Shown: in pieces, positions 34,301 through 43,157 of the stretch
How positions within the stretch are numbered: the stretch's first letter is position 1
Layout of the letters: every line of letters starts with the position of its first letter
From: Chthoniobacteraceae bacterium
GTDB lineage: Bacteria > Verrucomicrobiota > Verrucomicrobiia > Chthoniobacterales > Chthoniobacteraceae
Direction: 5' to 3'
Assembly (NCBI GenBank): GCA_028293625.1
Contig: JAQGOL010000006.1
Coordinates: 120,089-184,088, forward strand
Length of the DNA: 64,000 bases
Position numbers and translations under genes: made by a program
The notes under the pieces: generated by a model
What the model was told of the DNA's origin: nothing
Seen by the model: only the letters and a program-made list of their open reading frames with translations
Databases searched by the model: none

Positions 34301-37106
34301 TTAATTCAACATTCCCGGACGACAGATTTTTTACACTGATATCGTCAATCAGGAAGGTGCCGGTATCGAGCAATCCAAAGATGAACTCGTTCCATTGGGT
34401 AGGATCGCCGTTAAGGACGCTTGCTACTCCCTGCCATGTGAACGTCTGCCATGCGCCCCGGGCTGACTCCTCGCTGGCTGCCCATGTCTCCGGCACATCG
34501 GACTCCGCACGCACATCGCGCCGTTCCAGGCTTGAGCCCTCTCCGTGCGCGCCTTCGGGCCAACGGCCACCATTGTAAAAACGGACTTCATCAACAGGGT
34601 TGCCGATGGCATCGTCGAGTTCAAGATGTTCGCCTTGCCCGGAGAGACTGCCGCTAAATGGTCCAACGACAGCTATGCCCGGGTGATGCGCGATGAATGC
34701 CGTGGGATCATCAGTGACAACAAGGTAACCTCCGGCGCGGATGGTGGTTCCTGAGGGGAAAAGAAAGCTGATCCCATCGGCCATCTGCCATCCGCTCATG
34801 TCAACATCGCTCGTGCTGCGATTATAGAGTTCAATCCACTTCTCATGCGCCGGGGAAGTCGCGTGCGGTTTATACATGATCTCGTTGATGATCACCGCGG
34901 AATTGAATGCGAACGTGTTGGACGCCCCGAAAGTGCCCGCGTTTGGATAAAGCCATCGGCCATTTGTCCCGGAAGCCCTGCCCCTGAGCCGGTTGGTTAC
35001 ACCGCGTGAGTCTTCAAAATCGGTGCCGTTGGATTGGAATAAAAAGAGTTTGTCGCCATCGGCCGGGATGAAGCCGAGCTGAGCGGCGGTGATGACCACG
35101 AGGCCTCCCGCTGGAATGCTTTGCGCCGCGAGCGTTGCAACCGAGCCGCTTGAGGAAACAATCTTGTAACCCGCGATATCAACCGCCACGGCGCTGCTAT
35201 TGAGCAATTCAATTTTAAACTGCGGATCGATGGCCGCTGAGATCTCGTTGAAAAGAAGGCCCGTGCCGGGAACGCGAACCGGGGCTGCGGTTTCATTCGC
35301 CGTAAGTGACGCGCCAAAGACCATGTCGTTAGACGGCGCGGTGAGGGAAGCCTGATGCACTTCAACCGCGAGCACGTTGGTGCCGAGAACGAGCGAGGTG
35401 GATGGGACGGTCAGCACTTCGGAAAGGAGCGTGCTGGAGGCGTCAACTGAGGCAAGCGTCGAATGGGCAACCGCGCCGGCCGGCATATTGGTGCGCAGGA
35501 TTTCGACGCCGTTCAGATAAAAGACGGCTCCATCGTCGAGCATGTGCTGCAATGTGAGCGTAGTGCGCGATTTATCGCCGTTGTAGACAAAGGAACGACG
35601 GAAATAATGCGTGGCGGGTCCGACCGTAACCTGTTTGACGAGCGTGCCGCCGGAACTTCCCGTGGGCGCTGTCAGCGGCGTCAGCGTGTTTTTACCAAGT
35701 CCGTTGATAGAAGCGGCAGGAAGCGCCTTGGTCCAGAGCGCGACGTCGTCGAGTTTGCCGGTCCAGCTTTCAGCGTTCTTGTCGCCGCCAAAATAGAGCG
35801 GCTGAGGATTATTGAGTCCGGCAGTCATTGTACGGCTGCCGACCAGCAATCCGTTTCGATAATAAGTCAGGGTGGCACCTGTTTTGACAACCGCATGATG
35901 TGCCCACGCGTTGGCCGGCACGCTGCTGTAGAGGCCGCCATCCTGCGCGCCGCCGTGATAGAACTCAAACTGGCTTGGCGTGAACTTGATGAATTCAACC
36001 GGATTAAATTCCGCGCCTGTCGCACTGAAACGGTTACCAAGCATGACGCTCGAATCGGAGGCTGTCGCCGAGTTTGCCCAGAATGACCAGGTGAAATTGT
36101 TGCTGAGCGTCATCTGGGGAATTGAGCCGGCATTCACATAGGCACCGTTTCCCGGAAGGTTAAGCACTTTGCCCCGCGTGGCATCGGTCACCCATGAAGC
36201 GCCAGAAAAAAGAGTTCCAACCGTGCCGCCGGACGCGACGTTGGGAGCCGTCGTGGCAGCGCCGGTTTCATCCAGGGGCCAGTAGCCGAGCAGTCCTTCC
36301 CCCGCACCAGTAATGTTAGGCGAACCTGCATAAAGCAACCCGCCGCCGGTAAGCCACGTCGAATCGTCGTAGGCGGATGTCATCCAAAGCGCATCCGGGA
36401 GGACGTTGTCGTCGCGGTATTTCCAGGTGGCGCTAAGGGTCACCAGGGAGGTGACTGTTGGCGTTGCATTCGGTAACGGAAAATTGGCCACGCCCGGCGA
36501 ACCGTTCAGACGTGGACTTGCAACCCAATGGTGTGGTCCGGAGTCAGCCGACTCCTGATCCGCTTTGACCAGCGTGGCGCCGGAGCCGTCAGGGCCGGTT
36601 GGCCAATCGCCGCCATCGCTGTAGGTAACCAAATCCATGATACGGCCGTTGTTATTAACGAGCCGGATTTCTTCGCCTCCATTGGCAAGCTGGCCGCTCC
36701 ACGGCCCCAGAGCGCCGACTCCCGCCAGCGAAGGGCTTGAAGGGACGGCGGCGACTACCAGAAAACGATGTCCCTGGAGAATGGTGCCGTTTGGGAAGGT
36801 GTAATCGATTCCGCCTGCGAGTTTCCATCCCGACATGTCGACGTTGATTCCATGCAAGCTATGGAGCTCAATCCATTCCGAGTCCGCCGCATTGGCAGGG
36901 TGATAATGGATTTCATTGATCACAATCACGCTGTCGGCAGAGGCGCGCGCCTGCGGCGACCGAGTCACGACCAAAAGCAGCAGCACGAGGGTAAATAACC
37001 AGTGGGGCGAGGTTTTTAATCGTTTCAAGGGGGAATATGGGTCAGGATTGCAAGGGGGCGGGTAATGAGGAGTATCGGGAGTTCCCTCTCTCTTATTATC
37101 ACGCAC
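31308..37106 (-). CDS. Giant exported lamin-tail/LamG/CotH multidomain protein
   Basis: About 1932 residues. A signal helix (W-L-F-T-L-V-L-L-L-L-V-V-T-R) ends near A-R-A-S-A. Lamin-tail domains start near residues 64 (INEIHYHP), 618, 739 (INEIMYKPH) and 1640 (ISKIMYHPALP). A LamG-like domain covers about 275-465. A CotH kinase-like domain covers about 1170-1540 and includes F-F-P-H-D-M-D-F-T-F, with the D-x-D expected for catalysis. A calcium-type D-P-D-K-D-G-L-S-N-F-L-E-Y lies near 1826. It is probably a cell-surface or secreted adhesion protein with a kinase module. The start is uncertain: GTG at 37106, or TTG at 37028 directly before the signal helix. Confidence 0.88.
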   Translation of the reverse strand: MRDNKREGTPDTPHYPPPCNPDPYSPLKRLKTSPHWLFTLVLLLLVVTRSPQARASADSVIVINEIHYHPANAADSEWIELHSLHGINVDMSGWKLAGGIDYTFPNGTILQGHRFLVVAAVPSSPSLAGVGALGPWSGQLANGGEEIRLVNNNGRIMDLVTYSDGGDWPTGPDGSGATLVKADQESADSGPHHWVASPRLNGSPGVANFPLPNATPTVTSLVTLSATWKYRDDNVLPDALWMTSAYDDSTWLTGGGLLYAGSPNITGAGEGLLGYWPLDETGAATTAPNVASGGTVGTLFSGASWVTDATRGKVLNLPGNGAYVNAGSIPQMTLSNNFTWSFWANSATASDSSVMLGNRFSATGAEFNPVEFIKFTPSQFEFYHGGAQDGGLYSSVPANAWAHHAVVKTGATLTYYRNGLLVGSRTMTAGLNNPQPLYFGGDKNAESWTGKLDDVALWTKALPAASINGLGKNTLTPLTAPTGSSGGTLVKQVTVGPATHYFRRSFVYNGDKSRTTLTLQHMLDDGAVFYLNGVEILRTNMPAGAVAHSTLASVDASSTLLSEVLTVPSTSLVLGTNVLAVEVHQASLTAPSNDMVFGASLTANETAAPVRVPGTGLLFNEISAAIDPQFKIELLNSSAVAVDIAGYKIVSSSGSVATLAAQSIPAGGLVVITAAQLGFIPADGDKLFLFQSNGTDFEDSRGVTNRLRGRASGTNGRWLYPNAGTFGASNTFAFNSAVIINEIMYKPHATSPAHEKWIELYNRSTSDVDMSGWQMADGISFLFPSGTTIRAGGYLVVTDDPTAFIAHHPGIAVVGPFSGSLSGQGEHLELDDAIGNPVDEVRFYNGGRWPEGAHGEGSSLERRDVRAESDVPETWAASEESARGAWQTFTWQGVASVLNGDPTQWNEFIFGLLDTGTFLIDDISVKNLSSGNVELIQNGGFESGGTTGWRFLGTHQRATVINDPSGQGKVLKVVATGGTEHMHNHAETTLKNGASFVAINSAQTYQISYRARWVSGSNQLNSRLYFNRLARTNLLPIAAGGGTPGAANSTTVSNIGPTYHNLTHSPAVPAAGQAAVVSVTANDPDGVASLSLFYKVGAGGFTSLPMTLLDGTYRATIPGQAASAKVQFYIQAADTLNATSFFPSGGSASRAIIPWNDGQARLTLNGSSPNNVRIVMTDADAAAMHVVTTVMSNDHIGCTIIYNENEIFYDCGVRLKGSERGRAQDSRVSFNIDFPADHKFLGTHSGIALDRSGAGNETSQKEILIKHAIAHAGNIPGSEDDLCRIIAPLAKHTGPGIMVKQRFDSTYLDNQYSNGSDGALFKFEYIYYPTVNSIAGNVESLKVPEPDNVVTGVNVRGLGADKELYRWHWLNLSNQEADNYSGLLTWLPTFGRSGSADAQYFIDTAKYIDTDEWLRSFAIESLFGIGDNYGGDGSGHNVIFYQRPSDMRWIFFPHDMDFTFALDPGAPLVNNPDLTKLVSKGSNLRAFYGHLLDICTTTFNRAYLQPFAQNYSTVLNEDLTTFMTRVDSRRATVLNAINLGIPPVSFAITSNNTTVNSPFVTISGTGWVNVRDIRLAGSVVPLVVTWTGTNAWQVSVPLAPGVNNITLQAIGFDGAVVGTTSQTITNSGTTQSAAAGNIVISKIMYHPALPNLAEQQAGYSAVGAEDEFEFIEVMNISAAAVDISGARFTAGIDYAFPARIVAPGERLVVARTPAAFSVRYPSVPAAVRFGPFTSGKLADTGEVLTLTNTGGQTIFSVTYQDGSPWPTGADGDGPSLVLIRPESNPNPALPQNWRHSAGLNGNPGVTDVVSYDTFKSQLSITDDNADPDKDGLSNFLEYAQGTTPFAPSAVQVAISFNSPTEPVVHYTRRIGADDVTWDFQTSLDLANWVTAPSSFVYEGVHYNGDGTEDVRYRITPPASLDLRRFVRVRATR

Positions 37107-37460
37107 TCAAAGCAGGAACCGCATCTAATTTCTCGCAAGAAAATTGAGTAAGGTGGGAAACCGTCGAAAACGGCTTGATTGCCGAGGTTCATGGAGTGGT
37201 GACAGGCCGCGCGCTTAATGGGGCGCACGCTTCGAAGCGCATTTCAGGCCGTTGAATGACAGCCTTGTAATTCAAGGCGAATTTTTCTCCCTTGAAAGCG
37301 GAAGTTGGAGTTCAACGACTCCAAAGTATTGCCGCGCGCGCTTTGCGCTGCAACGATGCGGCGTGCCACCGCTCCTTTTAGAGGTTCAAGCCCCAATTCC
37401 ATGGTCCGCCCGTTTTGAGATCCGTTCGCCGGACCGGGTTGCCCAGCTTCCTTTTTGTTC
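37107..37460. other. 354-base divergent intergenic region with palindromes
   Basis: No gene recognised. It separates the giant surface protein (minus) from the GT9 gene (plus). It holds a perfect 12-bp palindrome at 37228-37239 (core TTCGAA) and a GCCTTG/CAAGGC dyad with a 5-base spacer at 37262-37278, either of which could be an operator. No clear promoter pair was seen. Confidence 0.4.
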
Positions 37461-38729
37461 ATGAACGTTCGGAAAATGATGCAGATCGACCGCTGGGTCG
37501 GCGTGCCTGCTTGCGCGCTTCTGAGTTTTGCCCGCCGCGTGGTTTCGTTGTTTGAAAAGCCGGGAAACGCGCCGGTCAAATCGATCGCTTTTATCAAACT
37601 GGCTGAGCAGGGTTCGACTGTCCTTGCCCAGACCGCGCTGTTAAATGCCGTGGGCCGGGTTGGCCGCGAAAATGTTTACATGGTTGTTTTCGATGACAAC
37701 CGGTTCATTGTCGATGTGCTGGATGTAATGCCACACGAAAACGTGATCACGGTACGAAGCGACAGTCTGCTCGCTTTGATTCCCAGCGCGATTTCCGCCC
37801 TGATCCGGCTCCGGCGGCTGCGAATAGGAGCGGTGGTTGATCTGGAATTTTTTGCCCGTTCCTCGGCGTTGCTCGCTTATTTGAGCGGTTCGGCGGTGCG
37901 GGTCGGGTTTCACGCATTTTTTGGCGAGGGACCTTATCGCGGCGATCTGATGACGCATCGGGTCCGCTATAATCCACACCTTCATACCACTCAGACTTTC
38001 GCCATGCTCGTCGATGCGCTTGATGTGGCGGTCGAGACTTTCCCGCGGTTTGACATGGTGCCCGATCGTCCAAGCGACGCGCCGGTTTGTTTTCAAACCA
38101 CTCCGGCTGAGATTGCCGAGGTCCAGGGTTTTCTTTTAAAACTGACCGGCCAGCTTGTCGTGCCGCCGTTGATTTTATTGAACGCCAATGCCAGCGATCT
38201 GCTTCCGTTGCGGCGTTGGGACACAATGCGTTACGTGGAGCTTGCATCGCGGCTTCTGACTCGGTTCCCGGAAGCGCACATCGCCTTTACTGGTGCCAGG
38301 GAAGAGGCGCCTGCCGTCGATCGATTGGTGGAAAAAGTAGGCGATTCGCGCTGTTTTTCCCTGGCCGGAAAAACGACTCTGCGCCAGTTGATGGTCACTT
38401 ACGGGCTGGCCGATGTGCTTGTGACAAACGATAGCGGTCCGGCCCATTTTGCCTCTTTAACAACCATCCACACCGTCACCCTTTTCGGCCCCGAAACGCC
38501 TCTTCTTTTTGCCGCGTTGACTCCACGCAACACCCCGATCTGGGCCGGCCTGGCGTGCAGTCCCTGTGTGAGCGCCCTTAATAATCGGCAATCGGCCTGC
38601 AATAATAATTCGTGCATGCAGCGGATCAGCGTTGATGAGGTTTTTAACGCGGTCTCTGAAAGCTACAATAAACGTCAGGCCGATCGCGTCAGGCTGCCGG
38701 TTTCCACGCGTGCGGTGGCATTCTCCTGA
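37461..38729 (+). CDS. Glycosyltransferase family 9 (heptosyltransferase-like)
   Basis: A 422-residue GT-B enzyme of family 9. The N-terminal domain has K-S-I-A-F-I-K-L-A-E-Q-G-S-T-V-L-A; the C-terminal domain has L-I-L-L-N-A-N-A-S near residue 235 and the GT9 signature V-T-N-D-S-G-P-A-H-F-A-S-L near 315 with acidic and histidine residues that contact the sugar nucleotide. Family members add heptose or related sugars to lipopolysaccharide core. A cysteine-rich segment near the C-terminus (A-C-S-P-C-V, A-C-N-N-N-S-C-M-Q) also occurs in other GT9 proteins. The in-frame TTG at 37455 is rejected for the ATG at 37461. Two bases separate it from the next glycosyltransferase gene. Confidence 0.85.
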   Translation: MNVRKMMQIDRWVGVPACALLSFARRVVSLFEKPGNAPVKSIAFIKLAEQGSTVLAQTALLNAVGRVGRENVYMVVFDDNRFIVDVLDVMPHENVITVRSDSLLALIPSAISALIRLRRLRIGAVVDLEFFARSSALLAYLSGSAVRVGFHAFFGEGPYRGDLMTHRVRYNPHLHTTQTFAMLVDALDVAVETFPRFDMVPDRPSDAPVCFQTTPAEIAEVQGFLLKLTGQLVVPPLILLNANASDLLPLRRWDTMRYVELASRLLTRFPEAHIAFTGAREEAPAVDRLVEKVGDSRCFSLAGKTTLRQLMVTYGLADVLVTNDSGPAHFASLTTIHTVTLFGPETPLLFAALTPRNTPIWAGLACSPCVSALNNRQSACNNNSCMQRISVDEVFNAVSESYNKRQADRVRLPVSTRAVAFS

Positions 38730-38731
38730 TT

Positions 38732-40279
38732 ATGAGCGAATCTCAGTTGGAGGCCGTCACGGTCAAACCACGGTTGCATGAACCACCCAGCATCGCGCTT
38801 TGGCTGGTAGTCGGGCTGGTGCTTTTGCGCGTCGGTTACCTGGGCTTTGCCGAGCTGTTCCCCGAGGAAGCCTATTATTGGAATTACGCCAAACATCTCG
38901 ATATCGGCTATCTCGACCATCCGCCCATGGTCGCCTGGCTGATTCACCTTGGGACGTCGCTCTTTGGGAACAACGAATGGGGAGTCCGTCTATTTGCGCT
39001 TCTGAGTTCTCTGACGGCCGGTTTTTTTGCCTTTAAATTGACGGCCCTGCTTTACAACCGGGGTGCTGCAATTGTGGGACTTCTGTTGCTTCAGCTGCTG
39101 CCGTTTTTTTTCATGACCGGATTTATGATCACGCCGGATGCCCCGCTCATGGCTTGCTGGGCCGGCATGCTCTATTTCCTGGCTCGCGTTTTCCTAACCC
39201 AAAGCACCGGCGCCTGGATCGGCGTTGGCATTTGCCTTGGATTTGGCATGCTTTCCAAATACACGATCGCGTTGCTTGGACCGGCAACCCTCCTGTTTAT
39301 CACGCTCGATCCGCCGTCCCGAATCTGGTGGCGCCGGCTGGCTCCCTACGGGGCGGTCGTGCTTGCGATCGTGATTTTTACGCCCGTTATTCTCTGGAAT
39401 GCTCAGCACGATTGGGCATCTTTTAATTTCCAAAGCGTCGATCGGGCTGCTGAACCACGCCGTTTTTCAAGCCACGAATTGCTTGCCTCCATCCTTGCGC
39501 TCCTGACACCGATTGGCCTGTTTCTGGCCGGACGCGCGCTCATTGGCAAGCCGGTGGCTGAGAATGCGGACGAAGCGGATTTTGAGGCGCGCCGCCGGCT
39601 TTTTACCCGCGTGTTTACCCTTGTTCCACTGGCTGTTTTTGTAGCGTTCAGCGTGATACACCGGGTGAAATTAAACTGGACCGGACCGCTCTGGCTGGCT
39701 GCGATCCCGGCCATGGCTGCCGGCGTGCTTGTATTGCGCGGCACCCGTGCTTTTCGCATTGGCTGGCTGCTTACCGTTATCTTGTTGCCGCTGACGTACG
39801 CCGGAGTTCTTCAATACCTGGCGTGGGGTTTGCCCGGAATTGGTTATTCTTCAAAAACCGAATTGCTGCCAGTCGGGTGGGCACAACTTGGCCGAGAACT
39901 GGAATTTAAAAAGAGCGAGCTCGAGAAAGCCGTGCCGGATAATGTCCTGATTGTCGGGCTTGATCGGAATTTTATCGCCAGCGAAGCCGCATTCTATCAA
40001 TCCGATCAACAGGAGGCAGTGCGCGATACAACGGGCGCGCATCTTTTTGGCGGCAAGAGCTTGATGTATGAGTTCTGGTTTCCGCCAAAAAAACAGGATG
40101 GAGCGGTGCTCCTTTTGGTAAGCTTCAACAAAGACGACCTCAACCGGCGTTCCATCCGGGAACGGAGCGGACGCCTCGGCCCGATTGAAGAAATAAAACT
40201 GGAGCGCGGTGGCAAGTCGATCCGCCCCGCCTATACCCGCGTTGCTTACAAATATTTGAGCGGAAAAACAAAGAAGTAA
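38732..40279 (+). CDS. GT39/ArnT-like membrane glycosyltransferase
   Basis: A 515-residue polytopic GT-C enzyme. After a short cytoplasmic start and the first helix comes F-P-E-E-A-Y-Y-W-N-Y-A-K-H-L-D-I-G-Y with L-D-H-P-P-M-V-A-W, the acidic first periplasmic loop of lipid-phosphate-sugar-dependent mannosyl/aminoarabinosyl transferases. About ten helices follow, and then a soluble C-terminal domain of about 130 residues. It probably transfers a sugar from a polyprenyl-phosphate donor to a lipid or protein at the outer face of the inner membrane. The tight spacing after the GT9 gene suggests that both work on one envelope glycan. Confidence 0.85.
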   Translation: MSESQLEAVTVKPRLHEPPSIALWLVVGLVLLRVGYLGFAELFPEEAYYWNYAKHLDIGYLDHPPMVAWLIHLGTSLFGNNEWGVRLFALLSSLTAGFFAFKLTALLYNRGAAIVGLLLLQLLPFFFMTGFMITPDAPLMACWAGMLYFLARVFLTQSTGAWIGVGICLGFGMLSKYTIALLGPATLLFITLDPPSRIWWRRLAPYGAVVLAIVIFTPVILWNAQHDWASFNFQSVDRAAEPRRFSSHELLASILALLTPIGLFLAGRALIGKPVAENADEADFEARRRLFTRVFTLVPLAVFVAFSVIHRVKLNWTGPLWLAAIPAMAAGVLVLRGTRAFRIGWLLTVILLPLTYAGVLQYLAWGLPGIGYSSKTELLPVGWAQLGRELEFKKSELEKAVPDNVLIVGLDRNFIASEAAFYQSDQQEAVRDTTGAHLFGGKSLMYEFWFPPKKQDGAVLLLVSFNKDDLNRRSIRERSGRLGPIEEIKLERGGKSIRPAYTRVAYKYLSGKTKK

Positions 40280-40350
40280 GGCTGAATTGCCGGGAGTGTT
40301 CCCGCACTAAAGGCTTGCCTGAGCGGGGGCGGTTCGCCGCTAATCCGGGC

Positions 40351-41727
40351 GTGATTCGCTCCCTCTGGTTCGCCTTGTTTTTACCATGCGCCCTTTTCGC
40401 GTCCGATTGGCCTGAGTTCCTGGGACCCGCGCGCGATAATTGCTCCCCTGAAACCGGCCTTTGCAAAACCATCCCCCCAAAAGGGCTTCCGCTGGTTTGG
40501 GAAAAGCCTGTTGGTGAAGGGTATGCCGCCCCTTCGGTTCGTGGCAATTTGCTCGTGCTTCATCACCGGGTCGGACGGCAGGAGGTCGTGGAAGGTTTTG
40601 ACGCAAAAACGGGGGAGAGCCGTTGGAAATATGGGTATCCCTGCCAATTTTTCGATCCGTTTGGATTCGGCAGCGGCCCGCGGTGCAGTCCGGTGCTGAC
40701 GGCGGATCGCTGTTACACATTCGGCGCGGAAGGCGTATTGCTCTGCCTGGAATTGCAAAGCGGCAAACTGCTCTGGCGGCGCGATACCGCCACCGATTTT
40801 GATGTGCCCGAAGCGTTCTTTGGGGTTGGCAGTTCCCCCGTGCTTGAAGATGGACTGCTCATTGTCATGGTCGGCGGCCAACCCAATTCCGGAGTCGTCG
40901 CTTTTGATTCGATGACCGGTAAAACGGTCTGGGAAAATGTGGGTGAAAAAACCTGGACCGGCATCCCGATGAGCGGCTGGCCGGGAGAACGGCTTGTGCG
41001 TTGGAATTCGGCCGATCCCGCTTTTCAAAAGCAGGCAAGCTATTGCACGCCGGTGCTGGCCACCATTCACGGGAAACGCCACGTGATCTGCGTCACACGG
41101 CAGGGACTGGTCTCGCTTGATCCCAAAACCGGCGCACACCACTTTTCCTACTGGTTTCGCGCAAGGCAGAATGATTCCGTTAACGCGATGACCCCGATTG
41201 TGCAAGACGACACGATCCTGATCTCTTCCGCCTATTATAAAAACGGGTCGATCCTCTTTCATGTGAATCCCGATGGCAACGGGATCACTGAAGTCTGGCG
41301 CGGCATCCAGCTTGAGATGCATTGGAGCCGGCCGATCCTAAAGGACGGGTTTCTTTATGCATTCAGCGGACGCAATGAACCCGATGGGCGGTTTCGTTGC
41401 GTGGAACTCTCCACCGGCACGCTCCGCTGGGATCGGGCCGAAGGCTGGCCCAATGCCGGCCATTCCAGGTTGCGCGAAGGCGATCCGGTTCCAACCGTAT
41501 TCGGGCGCGGCTCGGCCATCCTGGCTGACGGTAAACTATTTGCGCTCGGAGAATCGGGTTTGCTGGGCATTTTTAATCCCAACCCCGAGAAGCTCGAGGA
41601 GCTTTCCCGCTGGCAGATCCCGCACTTTGCCTATCCATGCTGGGTTGGTCCGGTTCTTTCCAATAAACGGCTCTATCTGCGGGACGATACACGCCTGGTC
41701 TGCTACGACCTCGCTTCTTCTCCCTAA
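40351..41727 (+). CDS. Exported PQQ-type beta-propeller protein
   Basis: About 458 residues. The leader V-I-R-S-L-W-F-A-L-F-L-P-C-A-L-F-A is a signal peptide, which favours the GTG at 40351 over an in-frame TTG at 40315. The mature protein starts S-D-W-P-E-F-L-G-P-A-R-D-N, the W-P-x-F-R-G-like opening of PQQ-binding-like propellers common in Planctomycetota and Verrucomicrobiota. Blades are marked by L-C-L-E-L-Q-S-G-K-L-L-W, V-A-F-D-S-M-T-G-K-T-V-W and V-S-L-D-P-K-T-G-A. No PQQ dehydrogenase active-site pattern is seen, so it is probably a scaffold or binding protein in the periplasm. Confidence 0.85.
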   Translation: MIRSLWFALFLPCALFASDWPEFLGPARDNCSPETGLCKTIPPKGLPLVWEKPVGEGYAAPSVRGNLLVLHHRVGRQEVVEGFDAKTGESRWKYGYPCQFFDPFGFGSGPRCSPVLTADRCYTFGAEGVLLCLELQSGKLLWRRDTATDFDVPEAFFGVGSSPVLEDGLLIVMVGGQPNSGVVAFDSMTGKTVWENVGEKTWTGIPMSGWPGERLVRWNSADPAFQKQASYCTPVLATIHGKRHVICVTRQGLVSLDPKTGAHHFSYWFRARQNDSVNAMTPIVQDDTILISSAYYKNGSILFHVNPDGNGITEVWRGIQLEMHWSRPILKDGFLYAFSGRNEPDGRFRCVELSTGTLRWDRAEGWPNAGHSRLREGDPVPTVFGRGSAILADGKLFALGESGLLGIFNPNPEKLEELSRWQIPHFAYPCWVGPVLSNKRLYLRDDTRLVCYDLASSP

Positions 41728-41800
41728 TTGTAATTCGGCCCCGCATCCCGCCAGCCTTCATTCTCAAACCACGCGAAGCTCCTCGAAAACCAAGGCCGCC

Positions 41801-43096
41801 ATGTTTGAGTCTGACGTGATTATAATCGGCGCCGGTGCAGCGGGGCTTGCGGCTGCCCGTGATCTGCAGAAAGCCGGGTTATATGTTCGATTGCTTGAAG
41901 CACGCGACCGTCTCGGGGGACGGATTTGGACCCGGCGCACAGAATCCGACCCGGTCCCGGTGGAGCTTGGCGCCGAGTTTGTTCACGGCAAGCCGGATTC
42001 GACTTTCAGGATCCTGAAAGCTGCTGAAATTGAGACAGTAAAGAGCGCCGGCAAACGGCTTTTATTTGATGGGCGCGAACTACGGCCCCAGCCGGATTTT
42101 TGGGAGATCATCGAGAGGGTAAACAGTCAGATCGAGCCCAAGCCTGATATTGCTTATTCCGAATTTTTGACCAATGCGAAGGCTTCAGGAAGTGAGAAGA
42201 AGATGTCGCGCTCCTATGTGGAAGGTTTTAATGCGGCGCGCGCCGAGCTCATCAGCGCGCCGGCCATTCGCATTGCCGATGAGGCGGCGGCAGAGATTGA
42301 AGGGGATAAGCAGTTCCTTATCCCGGCGGGTTATAGTGCGTTGATAGACTGGCTGGCTTGCACCTTTGATAAGGAAGCTCTGCATTTGGAAACAGAGGTG
42401 CGACAGGTTAAATGGGAAAGAGGCGGAGTAACGGTCACGGCGGAAGCCGGATTAGGTATGTGCCATTTCAGCGCCCCGCGCGTGCTGATTACTGTCCCGA
42501 TCGGAGTATTGCGCGCATCGCCCGGGCAGCGCGGTGCGATTGTTTTTGATCCGCCCATTTCGGCAAAGCTGGCGGCGGCCGGCTCTCTTGAAATGGGACA
42601 TGTAGTAAGGCTGACTTGCCGGTTCCGCGAATCGTTCTGGAACGCATTTAAGCCGCTTGGCTTTACTACTTCATCCGGCGCGGCTGTGCCAACCTGGTGG
42701 TCACGTGAGGCGCTTGGCTCCCACACACTCGTTGGCTGGGCTGGAGGACCCGCTGCCGAGCGGCTTTTATCCGGGAGCGAGTCTGAAATTACCAGGCTCG
42801 CGCTCACATCGCTTTCGTCCATGTTTAATGTATCTGAAAGCCGTCTGAATGAGTTGTTGATATCAGTTGGCTATCACAACTGGAGCGCCGATCCGTACTC
42901 ACGCGGCGCATACAGCTATCCGCGCATAGGCGGCATTGATGCAGCTCGAATACTTTCGTTGCCAATGGATGATACACTCTTTTTTGCCGGCGAAGCCACC
43001 GACGCAAATGGACATGGCGGGACGGTGCATGGCGCGCTTGAAAGCGGCGAACGGGCAGCCGGCGAAATCGTTGGGAGTTGCCGGCAAGCGATGTAA
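41801..43096 (+). CDS. FAD-dependent amine oxidase
   Basis: A 431-residue flavin monoamine/polyamine oxidase-type protein. The N-terminal V-I-I-I-G-A-G-A-A-G-L-A-A-A-R-D-L is the dinucleotide fold, followed by L-E-A-R-D-R-L-G-G-R-I-W-T and G-A-E-F-V-H-G that hold the flavin. The C-terminal L-F-F-A-G-E-A-T-D-A-N-G-H-G-G-T-V-H-G-A-L-E-S-G is the closing FAD motif. It would oxidise a primary or secondary amine and release hydrogen peroxide. The open frame extends upstream to 41357, but that part is a shadow of the propeller gene. The ATG at 41801 has an AAGG about six bases upstream and begins right at the Rossmann strand. Confidence 0.88.
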   Translation: MFESDVIIIGAGAAGLAAARDLQKAGLYVRLLEARDRLGGRIWTRRTESDPVPVELGAEFVHGKPDSTFRILKAAEIETVKSAGKRLLFDGRELRPQPDFWEIIERVNSQIEPKPDIAYSEFLTNAKASGSEKKMSRSYVEGFNAARAELISAPAIRIADEAAAEIEGDKQFLIPAGYSALIDWLACTFDKEALHLETEVRQVKWERGGVTVTAEAGLGMCHFSAPRVLITVPIGVLRASPGQRGAIVFDPPISAKLAAAGSLEMGHVVRLTCRFRESFWNAFKPLGFTTSSGAAVPTWWSREALGSHTLVGWAGGPAAERLLSGSESEITRLALTSLSSMFNVSESRLNELLISVGYHNWSADPYSRGAYSYPRIGGIDAARILSLPMDDTLFFAGEATDANGHGGTVHGALESGERAAGEIVGSCRQAM

Positions 43097-43157
43097 AGCG
43101 CTAAAACAACCAGCTGCCAATTGGACCACGATTTAGGGGGCAACCCACCTTCCTATT

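Noticed and set aside
41357..41800. N-terminal extension of the amine oxidase
   Set aside because: Overlaps the propeller gene in another frame; the FAD-binding strand starts at the ATG at 41801.
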